DNA of 64,000 bases, taken from assembly GCA_012932295.1 (NCBI GenBank), contig JAAONU010000014.1:744001-808000 (forward strand). The letters are read 5' to 3'. Shown here in pieces: positions 37,201-46,200 of this stretch; the stretch's first letter is position 1; each line of letters starts with the position of its first letter. Both the position numbers and the translations under genes were made by a program. The notes under the pieces were generated by a model. That model made no database searches. It was given only the letters and a program-made list of their open reading frames with translations, and was not told where the DNA came from. Source of the DNA: Cyclina sinensis. Its lineage: Eukaryota; Mollusca; Bivalvia; Venerida; Veneridae.

Positions 37201-40200
37201 TATTCAAGTTGTTTCTTCATGAAAAAGCCTTTCTTTTTTTTCCTTTGCAATTCCATTGGATTAAATACTGAACTGTATATCTAACATGTTCATTGATTAA
37301 AAAGAAAAGTTAGGAATGATTTTGGAACAAATAAAGATCGTTTCTGCTGGTAAAACATCTTCCTTGGTAAAATAATATATACTTGTTATTGTGATCCTGG
37401 GACTTGAATCTTGATGTATATAATGAAATATCCAACCTCTTGTGTGTTAAGAACGTATTTGTCAGCTGTCAAACAACCAGTGGGAGTCTTAACAGCAGGC
37501 TTGCACGTCAAGATGGCTGTGGTCATTCTGATTTTAGAAGTTTGACTGCAAGTTATTTTTGCTTATTTAGTTTAATGTATAACAAGTGTGCATGAAGGGG
37601 AAAACAACATGTTGTGTTTTTGCCCTTTGACAATGTTTGTAATCTAACACAACTTTGCAGGTGAAATTTTGAGAATCTTCTGATATTTGTATTTCGGTCT
37701 AGGTACTCTAAACACAGCACAGAACAGATTTTTCCCATATTTAGCTGATATGCACATGAATGCTGGACACCTGTGTGATTTTATGATTATATTGCATGAA
37801 TAAGAACAGTATTTAATTGAATGTGTTTTTGCGTCTTTTCTTGTATCAGCCTGAACAGCATTCCAGTACCCCACCCATAGAATTTAGCATACACCAAGAG
37901 GAGCATTTGACTGCACAGGTAAAAATATATATTTTAGAGCTAATAGTTCAACTTGTTGCTAGATGTTTGCTATTAACATTGGTTTTTTGCTTGTTTCTCA
38001 TATTGACTTGGTTTAGATTTAATGGTGTGTTTTGCTATTAACTCTAACTTGCATGTTATCAGTCAAGGTTTATTTGAGGATTTGGTATTGTTGTTTTGGA
38101 GAGTTGTCAAAATAATTCAACCTGTCGTGTTTCATGAACAATGAGAGTTTTCTCCCTTTAACAATCATAAGTCGGTCAAGAAATTCTTCTTGTGATACTT
38201 CAGATAGCAGAAATAAAGAAGAGTGTCGTAATTAGATTGTTTTATCACTGCATATCTTTAACAACAGTGCTTTAAAACATAAGGAAAACAGTTTGGTTCC
38301 CTTTGTTAGACTTACCTTTTTAGCTCACCTGAGCACAAAGTGCTCAAGGTGAGCTTTTGTGATTGCCTGATGTCCGTCGTCCGTGCGTGCGTGCGTCATC
38401 AACTTTTTCTTCAAACAACTTCTTCTCCTGAACTGCTGGGCCAATCTTGCTGAAACTTGGCAGGAATGTTACTTGCATGAAGCTTTACCAAAATTGTTCA
38501 AATGGTTCAGGTCCATTGCATTTCTAGGCCACAGGAGCTAAAAATAGATTTTCAAAGTTGGAACTTTAAAAATCTTCTTCTCCAGAACTACAAGGCCTGG
38601 AGCTTAGATATTTGGTATGAAGCATCATTTACCAAGTTTGTTCAAATCATGACCCCTGGGTCAAAAATGGCCCTGCCCCAGGTGTCACTAGTTTTACATA
38701 GAATTATATAGGAAAAACTTTAAAAATCTTCTTGTCTGACACCACAAGGCCTAGAGTTTAGATATTTGGTGTGCAGCATTTTCCAGTGGACCTCTACCAA
38801 GTTTGTTCAAATCATGGCTCCTGGGTCAAAAATGGCCCAGCCCTGGGGGTCACATGTTTTACATAGAGTTATATAAGAAAACTTTAAAAAATCTTCTTGC
38901 CTAGAGTTTAGATATTTGGTGTGCAGCATTGTCCAGTGGACCTCTACCAAAAATGTTCAAATCATGGCTCCTGGGTCAAAAGTGGTATGATATTTGGTAT
39001 GCAGCATTGTCTAGTGGACCTCTACCAAGTTTGTTTGAAAAATGTCACTTGGGTCACTATTGGCCCCACCCGAGGGGTCATAAGTTTTAAATAGCAGTAT
39101 AGAAGAAAATCTTTAAGAATGTTCTTGTCTGAAACCACAAGGCCTAGAATTTTAAAATTTGGCATGAAGCAAGCTTTATCAAGCTTTCTAAAATTATTAG
39201 ATTAGGTTAAAGGTCATGGAGGCTAAAAATAGATTTATCTACTGTACCTCATAGAGCCTTCATTTATAGACCAATATCTTTGATATTCAGTATATAGGTT
39301 CCTTGCATGGACGTCTACCCATGGGTAGGGTTTGAGGTCACTGGGTCAAGGTCACCATAGCTTATAATAGATATTTCTACTTTCTGTCATAGAGCCTTTA
39401 TTTATTGACTGATATTTTACATATTTGGTTTGTTGGCACTTACATATTTTCAATTAAAAAATGAAATACTGCTTAGCAGCAAACCTACAGCCAAAGTACT
39501 CAGGTGAGCGATCCAGGGCCATCATGGCCCTCTTGTTCTTGTTCATATAGCAGTCTTTTTTCTTTGGAGGGGATTGAACTCATGTTAATATCCTTGCATG
39601 CTTAAGTCTGATGTATATTCTGTTTAAGAGTTTTAAGGAAACATAACTAACTTGAGGCTATAACATTTTAGTGTGTATTTCTATGGATCATTAATTTTGA
39701 TTATGAAATTGGTTTTGATATAGACATTTACTAGACATTTCTTGAAATATAGGCAAATTTGTACATGATTGAATGGACTTTTTTATGCATTTTGTCATAA
39801 TTATTGAAAATTCAACTTCCCTGTGAACAGAGTTTAATCTAACAGTAAAGTCTTTGAATATACTTTTTTGTGATTTCAGGTGTTTTTGAATTGCTGTTTA
39901 TTACACAACTAATTAGATAACACTAGAATGAAAAATAGAAGTAATTAATTTAGTCAGTAGTGAGAAATGGGAGAAGATCTGAAATTTTCAGGGCATTCTG
40001 AAAGTTATTATTATAAGAAAATCAGGAAAGAAAATTTTTTGTCTAATGAAAAGTTTGACCAATTAGCATGAGAAAATTTTGATCAATAAAAAAGATAAAT
40101 ATTGAAAAAAAAAGTATCTAGTCCATTTTGTTTTCCTTGATAATACCCTGAATTGCCTGAAAATTTGGTCACTCCCTCCTTGCCTTTGCATGAGTTTGCC

Positions 40201-43200
40201 TGCCTGTATGCCTGTCTTGCTTCACTGTGTGGATTGACCCTGTATTTGCTTCCTGTGTGCATGTGTTGATGTACTTGTCTGTTCTTGTAGTCTGGTGCCC
40301 CGACTCGGAAACAGGCGCAGGTCGATGCGCCTAACTTGATGGAAATAAATGTACCCAATAACAGTGAGCTGCCAACCCTCTCACCACAGGTAAATCATAG
40401 ATAAGGTGATGCGAGTCCAACTGTAGCTTAATTTTGGCTTTTAAAGGTAGTATTAGATATTTCAGCATATGCTTACAATTTTTTAGGTGATTAAGGTAAA
40501 ATTAGTATCTTCCTTTGTATCAGGTCTTGACTGCTTTGGAATATAGGTGATGTATTAACAGGACAACATTTCTGACAGTGAAGACAAAATGTTCTAGAAT
40601 AATTGAAGTGTTTCTCTTCTTTCTTTTTTTGTTAGAAAGGAAGGCATAACTAGGAGAGGTTTTATCAATAATAAATTACTTATTGCAATGTGCCTCAAGC
40701 CTGCCTAGAGTGTTTTTACTTTATTTTGTGTATTTGTACCAAGCTTGGAGAGAATATGAGACAATGACTTACATCAAAGAATGTTGTAAATTTTCTCTTG
40801 ACAATTCTTTGCAATAAGGACACTATATTGGATATTCCTACTAAGTGATTTATAAATAATCAGTTTTATGAACAAGATAACAAAATAAAGAAGATCAGAA
40901 AATTGAGGAAAAGGATAAGCTGATAAAGAATGGCTTGAGTTGTATAGTGAATAAAGTGTAACAAACATATTCTTCAATTTCAGGAAAAGTTTGAGCGGGA
41001 TCAGCAGAGAATACGTATGCAGTATGAGGAGGAGAAAAGACGAGCCCGAGAGGCTGAGAAACACAAACAAGAACAGGTCAGATAGTGCTGTAGGACTTTT
41101 TTTCATTTTGATATTATTAAAGACATATGTCTTTCAGATTTCAGGCTGTCAGTCAAGTTTCATAAGAACCGACACGATTGTAGAAACTGAGTTATTGCCC
41201 TTTACATGGTATTCATACTTTAGAAAAGAAGCCTAACTCTGGTGCAGCAAGCAGACTTGTTAACCACCGTTAACTCTTAAAGACTGTAGGTTATTCGTTT
41301 CAGCCTTGATTCTTTACTGTGTCACAAAGGGTTTTTTCACTTAAATGAATAGAAAATCTATTCAAACATGCTATTTTTAATGTTAATGTAAACATTTTTA
41401 TATTTATAGGAACAGCAGACATTGAACTCTGACAAGTTCCTAAGAAATATGGAATCACAAATTCTTCAGACAAAGCAGGAAGCAGCAAGTCATAACCTGA
41501 TCAACGAACCAATCAGGTCTACTGTTACACAGCCTAGGTTCAGCTCTGAGCCAATGACAATAAAGCTTCCATCAAATTATCAAGGGAGGCAGCTAGTCAT
41601 TGATCCAAGAAATCAGAGTGACAGGAGGTAGATTAAAGTTACACTATTTCATCATCACCTAAAATTTTAAGGCTTTCAGTTTTGTAGTTGAAGCACTGGC
41701 ATAACCTAACATGTATTGTAACAGTTGTATTCTTTGAATAATGCATTTGTACAGTTTATTTTTAAATTTTTCTTGAAAGAAAAAACAACAGCAAAACAAC
41801 ATTAAGTCTGAAAAGACAATTCAAACCTTTGCTTAGAGATTTCAGCTAAAAGTGAAATAGGAATGATTTTCATGATTTGAAAGAGAATTTATTTGCATAT
41901 TTGGAGAGTCAAATGCAAGTTATTTGAACCTAATGATGAAGCTTCTGTTGTTTTCTGTAATGCTTTATTTCCATGTTTTATAGTGACAGTGTGCTACCGG
42001 AGTACAGTTTTAAAGTTGATCTTCCAAAGACAGAGTCTGGTCCCCCTCTACGCACACTGAAACAACAAGGTATGGCATTTTTCCATGCTTTGAAATAAAC
42101 AACAACATCCCATGAAAAAGTTTTGGATACACAAAATTTATGAGATTGAAGTCTTTTGAGCAGTTTCAGCAATATTTGCACATGATCATATTACCGGTAG
42201 TTAAAATCTCTACAAAATAGATCTTTGAAAAAATTGTTTAACAGTGTTTGATAAATACATTTTTTCCAGTTCACTAAAATGCTAGAGAAAATTCTTGTGC
42301 AAGCAAGACCTTTCCCCACCCCAAGAAGTTCATGTTTTGTTTAGTTTTCTTTTCTTCAGAGCAAATAATATATAATAATCATGATGAACTTGAAATTCAA
42401 ATGAATCTTTTATACAGAAGAAATCTCCTTTGTATGGATGAAAAAGGTATTACTAACTGAAGTGTTGTTTTATCATTCTGTTGATTATGTTTGATGTTTT
42501 TGCATGATAGAACTTAGTCATGAAGAGATTCTAGCACAAGAGAGAGAAAAAATTCGGGAAGAAGAAAAAAGGAAGTTTGAAGAAGAACAGCAAAGATGGA
42601 AAGAACAACAAGAACGTGAATTAAGAGAGCAAAAGGTAAGCTAATTTTAGTGACAAATATTTTTTTTCAAAGGTGGCCATACCACATGGTATATAATGTC
42701 ATTTAGGCTATCGCAAGCAGCATTATTTTGACTCGATTCGGAGGAGAAAAATTGCTGTAAGTATTTTATTTCTTCATCAATTTTAATGGTATATAGCGCA
42801 TCCGAAGTGGAATATAATGTCCTACACATTGGTTCTGGTGATTATTTTGTTAAATGTATAGAATTTTATAATATTCGGGAAAACTCATGTACTTTTCACG
42901 ATAGCAAACATATTGTTACAAACTCTGTATTTCCAGAATGTTCAGAGAAACTGTACATCTGGCAAAAGAATCAATATGGCCTGTATGTAAGGCATAAATT
43001 TCCACTTCGCATACACTATGCCTCCTGTATATTGTATTGCAATAGCCTAAATGACGTCATATACCACGTGGTATGGCCACCCTGTATTTGGACATGTCTC
43101 CATCAGAGAAATTTAGTTGTTTGGGATTTTTGAATTTAGGAGGGAAAAAAAGAAAATATTTATGATGAAAATTATTGTTGTAAAATTTGATACAAAAGCC

Positions 43201-46200
43201 TTACAAATGCTAATTTCTAAGCAAACTTTTTTTGTACTACTGCTTTGAGGTAGCAGCTACATGAACATTTATTATAATATTTCAGGAATCAATAGAACGA
43301 GAACGTGAAAGGTTACAAAGAGAACAAGAGGTAATAGAGAGAGAGAAGGCTTTGTTAGAACAAAAAGCTCGACTAGATGATAGCTTTTCTCCCCGATACC
43401 AGCCTGTCAGCAATCATATACAGCCCAGTCCACGATCATCAGCCGGAAGTGCTGGGTCATCATTATCACAGTCGCCAAGGTCTCCCCCACCAGCGTTAGA
43501 TCCAAAATACCGAGACATTCAATCTAGAAAGGCTCCTCCACCAACTGCACCAAAACCTGAAAGAGGTCCACCAAAGGCTAGGCTGACACGAGAGGATTTG
43601 TTAGCAATGAACCGAAAGGCAACACCACTAGCACGCCCAGATCCATCAACAGAATCAGGAGGGGATAAATTGGATAATAGTTTGTCCCCAACAACAAGGG
43701 AACCACCTTCAAAAGGAGAGTTGCATTCTTTGAACGCTGTGCCAAAACCAAAGTTCCACAGCTCAGCTGCATGGATTAAGGAAAAAGACAGTGATAATAA
43801 TACGCAAAATGAAAAGCCTTTTGTGATAGGGAAGAGAGCAGATCTGATTCATCAAAGAGACTATTCAAATCCATCAGATCACTGGCTGGTCCGTGAAGCA
43901 GAGAAGCGTAGACTAGCAGAAAAATCAGATTACGCAAATATTGAAAGTGTTACTGCTCATGCAGGGCCCACAAAACCCAGTCAGAGTTCTCTAGTGAGCC
44001 GATTTAGAGGTGATGTTGAGCCTCCCCCAAGAAGTAACAGATATTCTTATCCATCTTCTTACAATTCAGATTCACGTCTTTCACCGACATCTCGACCACT
44101 ATCGGCGACCACATCTAGTTTAAATCAGTATAATCGCAGTCCAGAACAAACTGTCACACAATTCAGTGCAAAGACTCAACCAAATAGTTTTGCCAGTAAC
44201 CCAGCGTTATCACAAACATTACCACCAAATTTTAGTTTCAATGCAAATGTTCGCAATCAAGATAGTATGCCAAGCAAACCACCAAGGTCACTCACAGATG
44301 ACTCTGGTCCACTCATTGCTGTCAGTGGAAAACAAAAGTGTTCTCATTGTGGAGAGGAACTCGGTATGTACAGGCAGTATTTAATATTTTGACATAGTGC
44401 ATAAGAATAGAACAAACTGTTACTTTTATTAGCACTGTAAAAAAACAACAACAAAACAACTTTGCCATCAGATTTTGTACTTGGTAGTAGATAGACTCTT
44501 TAAGATTTTAATCCATACTCAGTTTTTTAAATGAACTTGTCCATCATTCATTTAGGACAAACTCACAGAGGTATAAACTGAAAAAAAAAAATTAACTGGC
44601 AAACAGTACAGATCATTAGTCTGCTTCAAAGTCCAGGCTGATCTTGGCTGAACGATAGTCAGCAGCAGGGTAAAGGTTAAATTCAAGAACCATAACCTTG
44701 GGAGTTAGTTTGCTATACAAACTGAGTCATAAAGTTGAGGTAAACATTAATTACTTGAACAGAAATGAAGAAAACATACGGAAGACATTATGCACATGTT
44801 TCCTGAAGAAAAATTTAATACTGACATCAGTGACATTTGAATACTGATAAAAAATTTGTACAGTTTCCTAGCTAGTGTATGTTTTAACCTGATCTGTTAT
44901 GGTGGTGTTTATTATATGATTGCATCTTGTTAACTGTATACTATTCTCAGGCACATCTTGGTATTTTAAGTGAATCCTCTCTTGTTTTTCACAGTTGAAA
45001 ACTTGACACATCTTCAGTGTGATTTCTTAGAAGGTAGTTGAGACGTTATGTTCGTCTTGTGTCTGTCGTAACTTTATTGTAGTTATGTACTGAGTTACGT
45101 GTATATACAGGTAGAGTTCATAAACACCAATAATTGGAATCATATTGGTATTTATATTAACAGCACAGAACAGTGAGATTTTGGGATAGTTTTATAACAC
45201 TCATACATGAAGTTCATTTTTACCTCTACCTCAAGCTCTATTTTTTTCAGAACTGTTTTTAATGTATGACTGTATTTTGCATGAGTTTAAATGTGGACTT
45301 GATAAATCTGTTATCAAAACTATCCTACAAGTCTGAACTTACAAACATGAGCTAGATATTATTGTTACAGTGATTAATTGGATGTGATTCATATTTCATC
45401 ACTTCCAGCATAATCCACATATATTATGATCATGTGTATGCTACTAGCTTTTATGGTTATGTTCTGAGCTGCCAGCTTTTTGTATTGTCTCGCTAAACTA
45501 GCTTCTGTACTATAAGCTGATGATTGTGGATGTGATTTGTACACATTTTTCACCTGAATTTATTATGTTTTGGGTACCCACAGAGCAGTTACTGTTGTTA
45601 TAAAAATGTAGTAATTTTTCATTCAAGTGCAGTTAAAGGACCAGACTGTCAGGTTTCATGGCTTACAAGACATTGATTACGTTGTAACCAGCATTTTAGT
45701 TCCTATTATGTTTGTAAGTTGCCTTGCTGACTAACCTTTGGTTACCCTTCTGTAACTGACAGCTTCCAGTCTGGTTGTATGATATCACTACAGCTCCCAG
45801 TCTGGTTGTTTGATATCAAGACAGCTCTCAGTCTGGTTGTATGATATTACGACAGCTTCCAGTCTGGTTGTATGATATCACGACAGCTTCCAGTCTGGTT
45901 GTATGATATCACTACAGCTCCCAGTCTGGTTGTTTGATATCACAACAGCTTCCAGTCTGGTTGTATGATATCATGACAAGCTTCCAGTCTGGTTGTATGA
46001 TATCACGACAGCTCCCAGTCTAGTTGTATGATATCACAACAGCTTCCAGTCTGGTTGTATGATATCATGACAGCTCCCAGTCTGGTTGTATGATATCATG
46101 AGGGGCAGTTTTGTAATTAGTGTCTCTTTTGTGCAAAGAATACAAATTACAGATGTAATATTTTTACGAATTACACCACAGAGGGGTCACTTGTATTTTG

